Shown here: in pieces, positions 39,816-48,601 of the stretch
Layout: each line of letters starts with the position of its first letter
Numbering within the stretch: position 1 is the first letter of the stretch
DNA from: an uncultured Eubacteriales bacterium
GTDB taxonomy: Bacteria; Bacillota; Clostridia; Christensenellales; Borkfalkiaceae
Reading direction: 5' to 3'
Assembly (NCBI GenBank): GCA_900543915.1
Contig: UQTB01000007.1
Location: forward strand, 5,859-69,858
Length of the DNA: 64,000 nt
Translations under genes and position numbers: made by a program
The notes under the pieces: model-generated
Told to the model about the DNA's origin: nothing
Database searches by the model: none
Seen by the model: only the letters and a program-made list of their open reading frames with translations

Positions 39816-42560
39816 ATGAAAAAAGGCAAGTTGTATCTCTTAGTGACCTTAGCGCTGACGCTGATTATTTCCGTCGTCTGCGCATCGGTTTCGGCGTTTG
39901 CGGCGGAAAGTTCCGTAAACAACGGCTGGGGCACTGCCCCGGAGGGAAAAAACATCGAGGCGATTAACGATCTGAAAGAGGTAGAAGGCTATGGAGAGGG
40001 ATATACCTCGATCAGCGGACTTCACGCCAATTCCGCCGCGAATGCGACGCCGCTGGATCTGACCAAGCCGATCTCGCTCAATTTCAGCGTGAAAAACCGT
40101 TCGGAAAATAACTGGACTTTTTTCGGCGTCGCGCCTACGCTGGAAAAAGCGAAAGCGGTGGACAACGAAATTTATACGGCTTCCTTGGCGGATTATCCCT
40201 TCGTGCACATGTTCGACACGTCCGCCGGGATCGGAATTTGGCATCAGACGGAGGGTGCGATGACTTCCGCTCCCATCATCGACCGACAGGGGCCGGGCGT
40301 ATATGATTTCAGGGCGCAGCCGGTCGTCAACGGCGAAGCGCACGAATATAAAATAGAGATCTATTTCGGGGAGACGCAGGAAAAGGGATATATGCTCATA
40401 GACGGCATCTATGTAGGCCGGCCCGCCGCCGTGCAGGCTGACTTTCCCCAAAAGACGGGATATTTCTTTGTGAACGGGTGGAGTCCGATGGAGTGGATCA
40501 TCAAGATCACGCAGCCCGAAACGGCGAAGAATATCGTCGGATCGTACAATGTGTATCGATACCAGTATCTGGGCGGTGCGCGCCAGCCGCTGGAAGCCGG
40601 CGCGGTCAACGTCAATTATGTCGACGCAACGCATGAATTCGGAAGGGCGGTTCCCGGAGATGAGATCAGATTCACGGTGACAGCCGGTAAGTATGCGATC
40701 AGCAAAGTTTATGTTTCCGGCTATACAGGCGCAGAGCTTTCGTTCGATCCTTCCAACCCCGGCACTTATGCGGAAGTTCCCTGCGAGGGCGGCGTCTATT
40801 CCTGGACGATGCCGGATGCGACGATCGGCTTTATTTTTGAAATGGATACCGATCTGTTCGTCGTCGAACGCGCGGTCAAAGAGGTTTATTTAAAGGTGGA
40901 AGGAGACGTCGTCACGCTCAAGAACGGAGAATCGATGACGTTTTCCGTGACGCCGTTCAGCTTCACGCATGAGGTTGCGAAGGTCGCCTATCAGTTCGGC
41001 GACGCGCCGGAAGTCCTCTATGAAATCGCGGAGGACAATACCTATGTTCTGACGATCCCGGAAGATCTCCCGAAGGGGACTCCCGTACGCATCGTCGCGG
41101 AGGGGCGTTTAAAGCCGGTTACGGCGCCGACGGACGCGATGACAGAAAATTCTGTCAACGGCTGGGATACCAATAACGACGGAAAGTACGGCGCAATGTG
41201 GTCGGAGGGCGTTCAGCAGATCTTCGACGTGGGGGACGGCAGTACGTTCGTCGTTTTGGATAACGCTTCCTCCATCAGCAGCACGAGCGCGCTGGACGTG
41301 ACGAAGCCCATCTATTTCGACATCGTGGGAAAATATAACGGAGTAACCGACCAGACATGGTGGATCATGTGTTCGCTGTGGGATGATTTTGAAGTAGGCG
41401 TCAAGCTGAACGCGGAAGTCTACGGTACGTCGCCTTACGAGGAATACAACAACGCTTCCAACGCGAGAAAGAAATTTTCACTCACCTGGTACGACCTGAA
41501 TAACATCAACGTCGGCTTATCTTCCTTTTCGGACGACGTGTACGACAACGAGACCGTAGCTCAGATGCCGAACTATTTCGGGGAAAATTACGATTTCGAT
41601 TCCGAAAAGAAGAATTATGGAGCTGGAACGCTGACGCAGTTTGAAATCTATTTCGGAGAGACGCAGGAAGAGGGATACGTCAAAATGAACGGAACAAGAG
41701 TGGGAACGCCGAACGCGGTGCAGTCGGATTTTGCAAACGGCGTCGCCTACATGCATGTTTCTTCCTTTATGTCCGCCAATCTCCGGATGAAACTCTACCA
41801 GAGCGCGGAGCTGGATATCCAGTCCGGCGTGGACGAGCACGCGGCGGTCACCGTCGTGGGAGACACCGATTTGAGCCGTCTGCTTGCCTATGACGAGGTA
41901 AAACTGCAGATCGAATTTGACGAGGGCTATACCGCAAAGAAGATTACGGTGGGCGGAAAACCGGTTGAAAAGGGAGAGGACGGATATTATACGTTCCGCG
42001 TTCCCTTCGGTTCCAATGTGCTGAAGGTGGAGAGCGGCGAGGTGATCCGCGTATCCTTTGAGACGAACGGCGGCAGCGCCGTGGAGGAAATCGCGATGGC
42101 GGCGGGCGGAATATTGTCCGAGCCGGTCAGTACGAAAGCCGGGTATACGGTTTCCTGGTTTCGGAATGCTGCCCTGACGCAGCCGATGGATTTCTCCGCC
42201 GGCGTGGAAGCGTCCTGCACGCTTTACGCAAAATGGACGCCCATCACTTATTATATCACCTATTATGACGACGTCAATAAGATCAGAGATCTCGAACACA
42301 ATACCTACACCGTCGAAGACGCCTTTGAACTGGAGCGCTTTGAGAAAGAGGGCTATGTGTTTGAAGGGTGGTACGATAACCCGCAGTGCGAAGGCGAGGC
42401 GATCGGGGAAATCACCGCCGGTTCGACGGGCGACCTCATTCTCTATGCAAAGCTGACCGAACAGAAGGGCTGCGGCAGTATGAACGCCGCTTCGATGGGG
42501 ATACTCGGCCTGGGCGCGCTTCTTGCCGCGGGCTGGATCTTCAGGAAGAAGAGAGGGTAA
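39816..42560 (+). CDS. Surface protein with duplicated beta domain, InlB B-repeats and a GCGS C-terminal anchor
   Basis: The 914-residue protein has a signal peptide (cleavage near AFAAES, residue 30). Two related beta domains each contain EIYFGETQE (about residues 190 and 610) and end in a MGxxNGW-like or VxSFMSA segment. Two InlB-type B-repeats lie near the C-terminus (ETNGGSAVEEIAMAAGG and ITYYDDVNKIRDL through VFEGWYDN). The tail is GCGS (885-888), a hydrophobic helix and RKKRG, a tripartite sorting signal without LPXTG. It probably binds a glycan at the cell surface. I start at ATG 39816 after GGGGAAG. Confidence 0.78.
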   Translation: MKKGKLYLLVTLALTLIISVVCASVSAFAAESSVNNGWGTAPEGKNIEAINDLKEVEGYGEGYTSISGLHANSAANATPLDLTKPISLNFSVKNRSENNWTFFGVAPTLEKAKAVDNEIYTASLADYPFVHMFDTSAGIGIWHQTEGAMTSAPIIDRQGPGVYDFRAQPVVNGEAHEYKIEIYFGETQEKGYMLIDGIYVGRPAAVQADFPQKTGYFFVNGWSPMEWIIKITQPETAKNIVGSYNVYRYQYLGGARQPLEAGAVNVNYVDATHEFGRAVPGDEIRFTVTAGKYAISKVYVSGYTGAELSFDPSNPGTYAEVPCEGGVYSWTMPDATIGFIFEMDTDLFVVERAVKEVYLKVEGDVVTLKNGESMTFSVTPFSFTHEVAKVAYQFGDAPEVLYEIAEDNTYVLTIPEDLPKGTPVRIVAEGRLKPVTAPTDAMTENSVNGWDTNNDGKYGAMWSEGVQQIFDVGDGSTFVVLDNASSISSTSALDVTKPIYFDIVGKYNGVTDQTWWIMCSLWDDFEVGVKLNAEVYGTSPYEEYNNASNARKKFSLTWYDLNNINVGLSSFSDDVYDNETVAQMPNYFGENYDFDSEKKNYGAGTLTQFEIYFGETQEEGYVKMNGTRVGTPNAVQSDFANGVAYMHVSSFMSANLRMKLYQSAELDIQSGVDEHAAVTVVGDTDLSRLLAYDEVKLQIEFDEGYTAKKITVGGKPVEKGEDGYYTFRVPFGSNVLKVESGEVIRVSFETNGGSAVEEIAMAAGGILSEPVSTKAGYTVSWFRNAALTQPMDFSAGVEASCTLYAKWTPITYYITYYDDVNKIRDLEHNTYTVEDAFELERFEKEGYVFEGWYDNPQCEGEAIGEITAGSTGDLILYAKLTEQKGCGSMNAASMGILGLGALLAAGWIFRKKRG

Positions 42561-42601
42561 CCGGACTGCGCGGCGGTAAAAAACGCACAAAACATTTATA
42601 A

Positions 42602-43534
42602 ATGAGAGAAATTATACTGGATACCGATATCGGGTCGGATATCGACGATGCGTTCGCTCTGGTTCTGGCGGCGCGGTGCAAACAGATCAAGCTGCTCGGT
42701 GTGACGACCCTTTACCGCAATGCGGACCTGCGTGCGCGCCTGGCGCGGCTGCTGTTGGACGAGTGCGGGAGGAAGGACGTCCCCGTTTCAGCGGGAATCG
42801 ACGCTCCGCTGATTCAGATTCCCGAGGAGGCGGAGCCTTCCTGGGCGCCGCAGCGCTACGGGGAGGACGGGAAATACGTGCCCGTTCAGTGTGACGAACG
42901 CTGTAAAGATGTCTCTTACGGAGACGGTAACGCGGTTTCGTTTCTCGTGCATACGCTGCGCAGACAGCCGTCTGCAGAGATCGTGACCATCGGCCCCGCG
43001 ACCAATCTCGCCGTCGCCGTCCGCCTTGCGCCCGATATCGCGGTCAACCGCCGATGCACGTTGATGGCGGGGTGTCTGAACAAGCTCGTTTTGGACGGAA
43101 AATCGGGCGCGCAGTACGTGCCGGAGTGGAACGTCTTTGCGGATCCCGAGGCGATGCGCATTTTGCTGACGAGCGGGTTGAACCTGAATTTCGTCGGGCT
43201 GGACGTAGCGCTTTCGTGCAGATTACAGCCGGAGACCGTGCGCGGACTCGGCGGCGCGAACCAGCGCACGCTGGACGGATTGTTGAAGAAATGGAAAGAA
43301 AGCGTTCCCGCCGGAACGGAACCGGTGATGTACGATCCGCTGACCGTCGCTTCGCTGGAGGATGAGGGCATTCTCTCCTGGCGGCGGTGCAAAATCTCAG
43401 TCGGACTTACCGGAAAAATGCGCGGCGTTTTTTACGAGGACGCGGCGGGGACAGAGGTGAATTTCGCCGTCGGCGTGGATGTCGGGCGGTTCAATGAATT
43501 ATTCCGTTCTTACATACTGAACGGGAAGGAGTGA
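42602..43534 (+). CDS. IUNH-family nucleoside hydrolase
   Basis: The 310-residue protein has the calcium-binding DTDIGSDIDDA (7-17), EWNVFADPEA in the middle, and YDPL near residue 240, all typical of inosine-uridine preferring nucleoside hydrolases. They cleave the N-ribosidic bond of nucleosides to give ribose. The expected active-site histidine region, usually HDPLA, reads MYDPLT here, so the specificity may differ. It lies in a polysaccharide operon that also encodes ribokinase. It could act on nucleosides or on another ribofuranoside. No ribosome site stands out upstream of the ATG. Confidence 0.87.
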   Translation: MREIILDTDIGSDIDDAFALVLAARCKQIKLLGVTTLYRNADLRARLARLLLDECGRKDVPVSAGIDAPLIQIPEEAEPSWAPQRYGEDGKYVPVQCDERCKDVSYGDGNAVSFLVHTLRRQPSAEIVTIGPATNLAVAVRLAPDIAVNRRCTLMAGCLNKLVLDGKSGAQYVPEWNVFADPEAMRILLTSGLNLNFVGLDVALSCRLQPETVRGLGGANQRTLDGLLKKWKESVPAGTEPVMYDPLTVASLEDEGILSWRRCKISVGLTGKMRGVFYEDAAGTEVNFAVGVDVGRFNELFRSYILNGKE

Positions 43535-43536
43535 AA

Positions 43537-44967
43537 ATGAAAAAAATACTTTGTTTGTTGCTGGCTCTGATTCTTTCCCTCGGATTCGCCGCCTGCGGCG
43601 ACGGAAACCCCCCCGTCGGGGGCGATTACGATTTCGATGTCCCGTTGGACTACGCGGGGGAGATTACCGTCTGGATTCAGTCGTACGACTACGAGAGAAA
43701 GATGATGGATGTTTTTAAGGAAAATTTTAACCGGCGGTACAAAAATATTCAGGTGAATGTGGAGGAGATCACGCCTGCGCAGTACCGGAATATGCTGCAG
43801 AAAGCTTCCAGCCTGAGTTCGGCGATGCCGGATGTTTTCTGGGTTTCGCCGCAGTTTATCGGAAAATACAATGACCTCGACATTCTGATGCCGCTGAACG
43901 CACTGGAAGAGTCGGATGAGAGCTTCTCGTTCGATAATCTGGTAGAGGAAAGTCTCGCCTGCTGCCGCCAGAACGGCGAGACGTGGATCATGCCGCGCGA
44001 CTTCAACCAGGTTGTGCTCTACTATAATAAAGACATGTTCGACGCCGCAGGCTGCGAATATCCTTCCGCTACCGAAGCGATGAGCCGAGCGGAATTTGAG
44101 ACGCTTATGGCTGACTTGCAGGCGGGGCTGAAAAAATCTGACCGGAAAAATTCCTACGGGGAGGTCTACAAGGACTGCGTCGTCAGCGCGTGGGATGCTA
44201 CGATGACCTGGGATTCCATCATCTGGCCGCTCTTTAAGAGCTATGGGGCGGAGATCATCCGCGAAGACGGCACCTATCAGAACGCCGATGGGAGCGCGCT
44301 GTTCGATTCGGAGGCGTCATTAAACGCGTTGGACTGGGTGATGGAAATGACGCAGAAGAAATATATCGAGGCGGAGCAGGCGACGCATGTCGACGGAATC
44401 GATTTCAAGTTGGAACGCTCTCCCATGTATTCGCACATGCGCTGCAACATGAACGACCTCATCACGCCGAACGGGCAGTATAAAGGGCTGAAAAACATCG
44501 GCATCGCGCCCTTCCCCGATCTGGGAGATCAGGATTCCTATTATGTGGGCAGCGGCTGCACGGGATATTCTCTCTATAAATATTCAAAGAACGTCGTGCC
44601 GGCGTGGCTGTTCCTGCGGTCCATCGTCTCCGAACAGACGCAGGAGGCGCTCAGTCAGACCGGCTATGCGACGCCCGTAAATCAGCTTCTTCTCGACGAC
44701 CCTAACGCGAATTGGATCAAGTACACGAACGAAAAGATCGGGGAAGGATACACGGAGCCCTTTATCTACAAAAAGAGCGAGGCGTATTCGCACGTCAACG
44801 AGTTTTTAAGCAAAATCGGCATCGCCGCGCAGGATTCCGTCTATCAGGATATGTCCACGCTGTACTGTCTGGTCACAGATAACTGCTCGACGCGGGAGGG
44901 GGCGCAGGAATATCTCACGTCTTATGCCAACCGCATCCGGCAGAGCATCGAGAGCGGACTGAAATAA
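43537..44967 (+). CDS. ABC transporter sugar-binding lipoprotein
   Basis: The 476-residue protein has lipobox GFAAC (Cys20) and the CUT1 binding-protein layout: GEITVWIQSYDYERKMMDVF at the start of the mature domain, WIMPRDFNQVVLYYNKDMF, and a helical C-terminal lobe. I start at ATG 43537 with AAGGAG just upstream, rather than GTG 43531. It works with the two following permeases. The gene nearly abuts the nucleoside hydrolase stop, so they are cotranscribed. Confidence 0.94.
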   Translation: MKKILCLLLALILSLGFAACGDGNPPVGGDYDFDVPLDYAGEITVWIQSYDYERKMMDVFKENFNRRYKNIQVNVEEITPAQYRNMLQKASSLSSAMPDVFWVSPQFIGKYNDLDILMPLNALEESDESFSFDNLVEESLACCRQNGETWIMPRDFNQVVLYYNKDMFDAAGCEYPSATEAMSRAEFETLMADLQAGLKKSDRKNSYGEVYKDCVVSAWDATMTWDSIIWPLFKSYGAEIIREDGTYQNADGSALFDSEASLNALDWVMEMTQKKYIEAEQATHVDGIDFKLERSPMYSHMRCNMNDLITPNGQYKGLKNIGIAPFPDLGDQDSYYVGSGCTGYSLYKYSKNVVPAWLFLRSIVSEQTQEALSQTGYATPVNQLLLDDPNANWIKYTNEKIGEGYTEPFIYKKSEAYSHVNEFLSKIGIAAQDSVYQDMSTLYCLVTDNCSTREGAQEYLTSYANRIRQSIESGLK

Positions 44968-44982
44968 AGCCGGGAGGAAAGA

Positions 44983-45903
44983 ATGAACAAGCTCGGTTTA
45001 CAGGATAAAATGAGAAAATTCTGGAAGAAGAACGGCGGATGTTATCTCTTTCTGATTCCCGCCTTTATCGGTTTCTTCGTGTTTTCGGTCTATCCGGTGG
45101 TATATTCTTTATTTTTAAGTTTTACGGATTCCAACGGGGCGAGATTCACTGAAATCGGGCTGTTCAATTACCGGCAGATCTTCAGCGACGATCTTCTGAA
45201 CGGATGGGCGACGATCAGCAACAGCTTCTGGCTGACCTTCCGGTATGCCCTCATGTGTATTCCGATCGGCCTTACGCTGTCCTTTTTCCTCGCGCTCCTC
45301 TTAAACAGCGCGGTGAAGGGAATCAAGGTTTTCCGGATCCTCTATTATCTGCCGGTACTGATTCCGGGGCTGGCGATGTCTATCATCTATGCGGATATGT
45401 TCGACTATCCGGGCGGGATCATCAATCAGATCGTCGTTTCGCTGGGCGGGAAAGCCGTTCCCTTTTTTGAAGATCCCGGCATCATCATGCCGTGGTATAT
45501 GGTGGCTGGCTTTTTCGGATTGGGCGGCAATATGATCATGTGGCTGGCGGCGCTCGCCAACGTTCCGAAACAGCTGATCGAAGCGGCAAAAATCGACGGA
45601 GCGCGGGGAATCAGGGTACTGTTCTCGGTCATCATTCCGATGTGCACGCCCATTATTTTTTATAATCTCATCAACTCCGTGATCACATCGCTGCAGATCT
45701 TCGATACGTATGCAAGCCTCGGCGTGGGCCCGGAGGAGAGCATGTACTTTATCGTCATCCTCATTTACCGGGTGGGCTTTGAATCCTATCAGATGGGGTT
45801 TGCCTGCGCGGTGGCATGGATGCTGTTCGTCGTGATCGCGCTGCTCACGCTCGTCATGTTCAAGACGCAGAAATGGGTGGTGTACCTGGATGAGGAGAGC
45901 TGA
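44983..45903 (+). CDS. Carbohydrate ABC transporter permease, MalF/UgpA type
   Basis: The 306-residue protein has six membrane segments and the EAA loop LIEAAKIDGARGIRVLFSVIIP. GGGAGGAAAG precedes the ATG. It forms the channel with the next gene for the ligand of the binding protein at 43537. No ATPase gene is present in the operon. Confidence 0.94.
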   Translation: MNKLGLQDKMRKFWKKNGGCYLFLIPAFIGFFVFSVYPVVYSLFLSFTDSNGARFTEIGLFNYRQIFSDDLLNGWATISNSFWLTFRYALMCIPIGLTLSFFLALLLNSAVKGIKVFRILYYLPVLIPGLAMSIIYADMFDYPGGIINQIVVSLGGKAVPFFEDPGIIMPWYMVAGFFGLGGNMIMWLAALANVPKQLIEAAKIDGARGIRVLFSVIIPMCTPIIFYNLINSVITSLQIFDTYASLGVGPEESMYFIVILIYRVGFESYQMGFACAVAWMLFVVIALLTLVMFKTQKWVVYLDEES

Positions 45904-45904
45904 T

Positions 45905-46771
45905 ATGAAAAATACCGTCTATGCAGTCAATCGGAAGAGCAAACGGAAAAAGCGCGCGCTGACGGCGGTTTTATATATAGCATTGATTTTGCTGTCATTT
46001 TACTTTCTGTTTCCGTTTTTCTTCGTGATCACCCGCAGTCTGATGACCATCAGCGAGGTGAACAGCCCTTCGCTCGTGTGGTTTCCTGCAAAACCGGTCT
46101 GGGAAAATTACGCCGTCATCGGAAACTACTTTCTCTATCTGAAAAATACGCTGATCGTAGTGGTGATCAACGCGGTCTTTCTGCCGATATCGGGCGCGGT
46201 GATCGCATTTCCCTTCGCGCGTTATCAATTTGCGGGGAAAAAGGTGATGTTTTCCCTTCTAATGTCCACGGTGATGCTGCCGTGGGTGGTAACGTCCATT
46301 CCCATCTATATTCTGTACGCAAAGCTGGGACTTTTAAACAAGCTGGCGTCGCAGTGGATCGGCGCGTTCTTCGGGGGCGGTGCGATGCAGATTTTTCTGG
46401 TTATCCAGTATATGCGCGCCGTGCCGAAGTCCCTGGACGAAGCCGCATATATCGACGGCGCAAACAAATTCGTCGTCTTTTCCAAAATTGTCCTGCCGCA
46501 ATGTAAAAACATTCTCGTATTTTATGCCGTCACGACCATTATCGGCCGCTGGAACGATTATATGGGGCCGCTGATCTACATTTGGGACAGCGAAAAATTC
46601 ACGCTCGCAGTTGCGTTTTACGTCGAATATTCGTTTACGGGAACGGGCGCTATGCTCATCAATGAAAAGATGGCGATGAGCGTCTTCATGACTTTGCCCT
46701 CTCTCATTCTCTTCGCCTTTTTCCAGAAGGATATGATCGAGGGTGTCAAGATAGGAGGAATCAAAGGATGA
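45905..46771 (+). CDS. Carbohydrate ABC transporter permease, MalG/UgpE type
   Basis: The 288-residue protein has six hydrophobic segments and the EAA loop LDEAAYIDGANKFVVFSKIVLP. I start at ATG 45905, two bases after the previous stop, with GAGGAG upstream. Its stop overlaps the start of the next gene by ATGA. Confidence 0.94.
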   Translation: MKNTVYAVNRKSKRKKRALTAVLYIALILLSFYFLFPFFFVITRSLMTISEVNSPSLVWFPAKPVWENYAVIGNYFLYLKNTLIVVVINAVFLPISGAVIAFPFARYQFAGKKVMFSLLMSTVMLPWVVTSIPIYILYAKLGLLNKLASQWIGAFFGGGAMQIFLVIQYMRAVPKSLDEAAYIDGANKFVVFSKIVLPQCKNILVFYAVTTIIGRWNDYMGPLIYIWDSEKFTLAVAFYVEYSFTGTGAMLINEKMAMSVFMTLPSLILFAFFQKDMIEGVKIGGIKG

Positions 46772-48594
46772 GAAAACTTTACGTGAGAGGCTTTTTTCTG
46801 TTGCTCGCCGCGGTAATGCTGATTTCGGCATCTGCGTGCGGCGGCAAAGAGTCGGGCGTATACGATCTGAACGATCACGCGTTTACGCTCTCGCAGCTGT
46901 CCGGGAAGGACGCGCTCGGGCGGGAAATTTCCCCCGCCGGGGCGAGCGCGGAGAAAAAATACGTCGGAGTCTATTATTTCCCCTGGTTTGACCGCATTCA
47001 CTACGACAATGTGTACGATATTTCCGAAATCATGGCAAAATACGAGAAAAGCGTAGGCGATCCAACCAATCCGCTCTGGGCGCTCGACGGGGCGTATTAC
47101 GATCCGTCTGTGAGCCCCGTCGGTGCCTTCCACTACTGGCAGGAGCCGCTCTTCGGCTACTACCGTTCATCCGATCCGTGGATCGTGCGGCGGCATCTCG
47201 AATTGCTGTCGTACGCGCAAGTGGATTTCATCATGATGGATTTTACGAACGGCGTTATTTACAGCGAAACGACCATAGCGCTGCTGGACGCGATCAGGGA
47301 GATGCTTTCGCAGGGGATCTCCGTCCCGCGCATGGCCTTTATGCTCCCCAACAATGAAAAATCGCCGGATACGTTAGACGAATTGTGGGAAAAAGTGCTG
47401 TGCAAGGGCGAGTATGCGGATTGTTTCTTCGCGGCGGACGAAGAGATGAACCCCTCCGGAAATCCCCTCGTCACGGGAGATTTCTCCCGCGTTACCGATC
47501 AGACCATACTCGCAAATATCTGGGCGAAGGGAATGTTCTGGGCGTACAGCACGGAGAATAAAGATTATTTCCCGGCCGGGGATATCCGCATCCGTCAGGG
47601 AAACTTCAACGGGATGATGGCGGTCAACGTCGGCATCAACACGAGCTGGTTTTCGGACTGCTATCTCTATCCGGACGCGACAAGCGTCTACGGAAGGGGC
47701 TGGACGCCGGACGATCCCTGGGCACAGGGAACCGGCACAGAAAACGTCGCCGCGGGCACGCTCTTTCAGTATCAGTTCGACTATGCAGTCAGTCAGGACG
47801 TCGATCTCATCTTTATTTCCTGCTGGAATGAGTGGGCAGCGCAGAAACAGTCCTCGCTCACAAACGACTATCAGACTTCCCGCAAAGCGGTATTTGTAGA
47901 TACGTTCAGCGAGGCGTTTTCCAAGGATATCGAACCTGCCAAGGGTCCGCTGGGGGACAATTACTATATGCAGCTCGTGAGCCTGGTGCGCAAATTCAAG
48001 GGGGAGGAGACCTCTGCTGCTGAGCACGGCAGGTATACCGTCGACCTTTCGGCCGGCATGGAAGCATGGGAAGAGATTCCCGGAAATTATCTGGATCCGG
48101 AAGGAGACGCGGTCATCCGCGATTATCCGGGGACGGATCCCGCCGTCACGTACCGCGACGACACCGCGCGCAACGATATCGTGCGGCTGAAATTTGCCAA
48201 TGACGAACATACCTTCTACGCGATGATCGAAACTGCCCGTGAAATTACACCCTACGAGGCGGGAGACGCATCGTGGATGAATCTCTATCTGGAATGCGGC
48301 GGCGAAGGTATGAACGGATACGACTTTGTCGTACAGCGGGACGGGGATGAAATGAAGTTATACGCAGTCGCGGCGGACGGGACAAAGACGGTAAAAGGCG
48401 CGGTTGCCTGGCGCTGCGAGGGGAACCGCCTGTTCCTTTCCCTGCCTCTTTCCGGTTTGAGCGTCGGCGCGGAGGAAGAAATCGGCATCAAGGCGACCGA
48501 TCACATACAGGCGTTCGGCGACGCGATGGATTTCTACGTCAGCGGCGACAGCGCCCCTATCGGCAGGCTCAATTATGCCTACCGCGTGGCGTGA
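46768..48594 (+). CDS. GH99/WbsX-like glycosidase lipoprotein, copy 1
   Basis: The 608-residue protein has a signal ending SASAC (Cys24), likely lipid-anchored. The catalytic-type domain begins VGVYYFPWF (about residue 64), has SSDPWIVRRHLELLSYAQVDF, and shows FISCWNEWAAQKQ near residue 355, the WNEW motif of GH99 and WbsX-type barrels. A C-terminal beta-sandwich (from about 425, including RNDIVRLKFANDEHTFYAM and SWMNLYLECGG) resembles CBM9/DOMON-like domains. It probably cleaves a glycan outside the membrane. It is coupled to the permease gene by ATGA. A near-copy follows at once. Confidence 0.78.
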   Translation: MRKLYVRGFFLLLAAVMLISASACGGKESGVYDLNDHAFTLSQLSGKDALGREISPAGASAEKKYVGVYYFPWFDRIHYDNVYDISEIMAKYEKSVGDPTNPLWALDGAYYDPSVSPVGAFHYWQEPLFGYYRSSDPWIVRRHLELLSYAQVDFIMMDFTNGVIYSETTIALLDAIREMLSQGISVPRMAFMLPNNEKSPDTLDELWEKVLCKGEYADCFFAADEEMNPSGNPLVTGDFSRVTDQTILANIWAKGMFWAYSTENKDYFPAGDIRIRQGNFNGMMAVNVGINTSWFSDCYLYPDATSVYGRGWTPDDPWAQGTGTENVAAGTLFQYQFDYAVSQDVDLIFISCWNEWAAQKQSSLTNDYQTSRKAVFVDTFSEAFSKDIEPAKGPLGDNYYMQLVSLVRKFKGEETSAAEHGRYTVDLSAGMEAWEEIPGNYLDPEGDAVIRDYPGTDPAVTYRDDTARNDIVRLKFANDEHTFYAMIETAREITPYEAGDASWMNLYLECGGEGMNGYDFVVQRDGDEMKLYAVAADGTKTVKGAVAWRCEGNRLFLSLPLSGLSVGAEEEIGIKATDHIQAFGDAMDFYVSGDSAPIGRLNYAYRVA

Positions 48595-48601
48595 GGATAA
48601 T

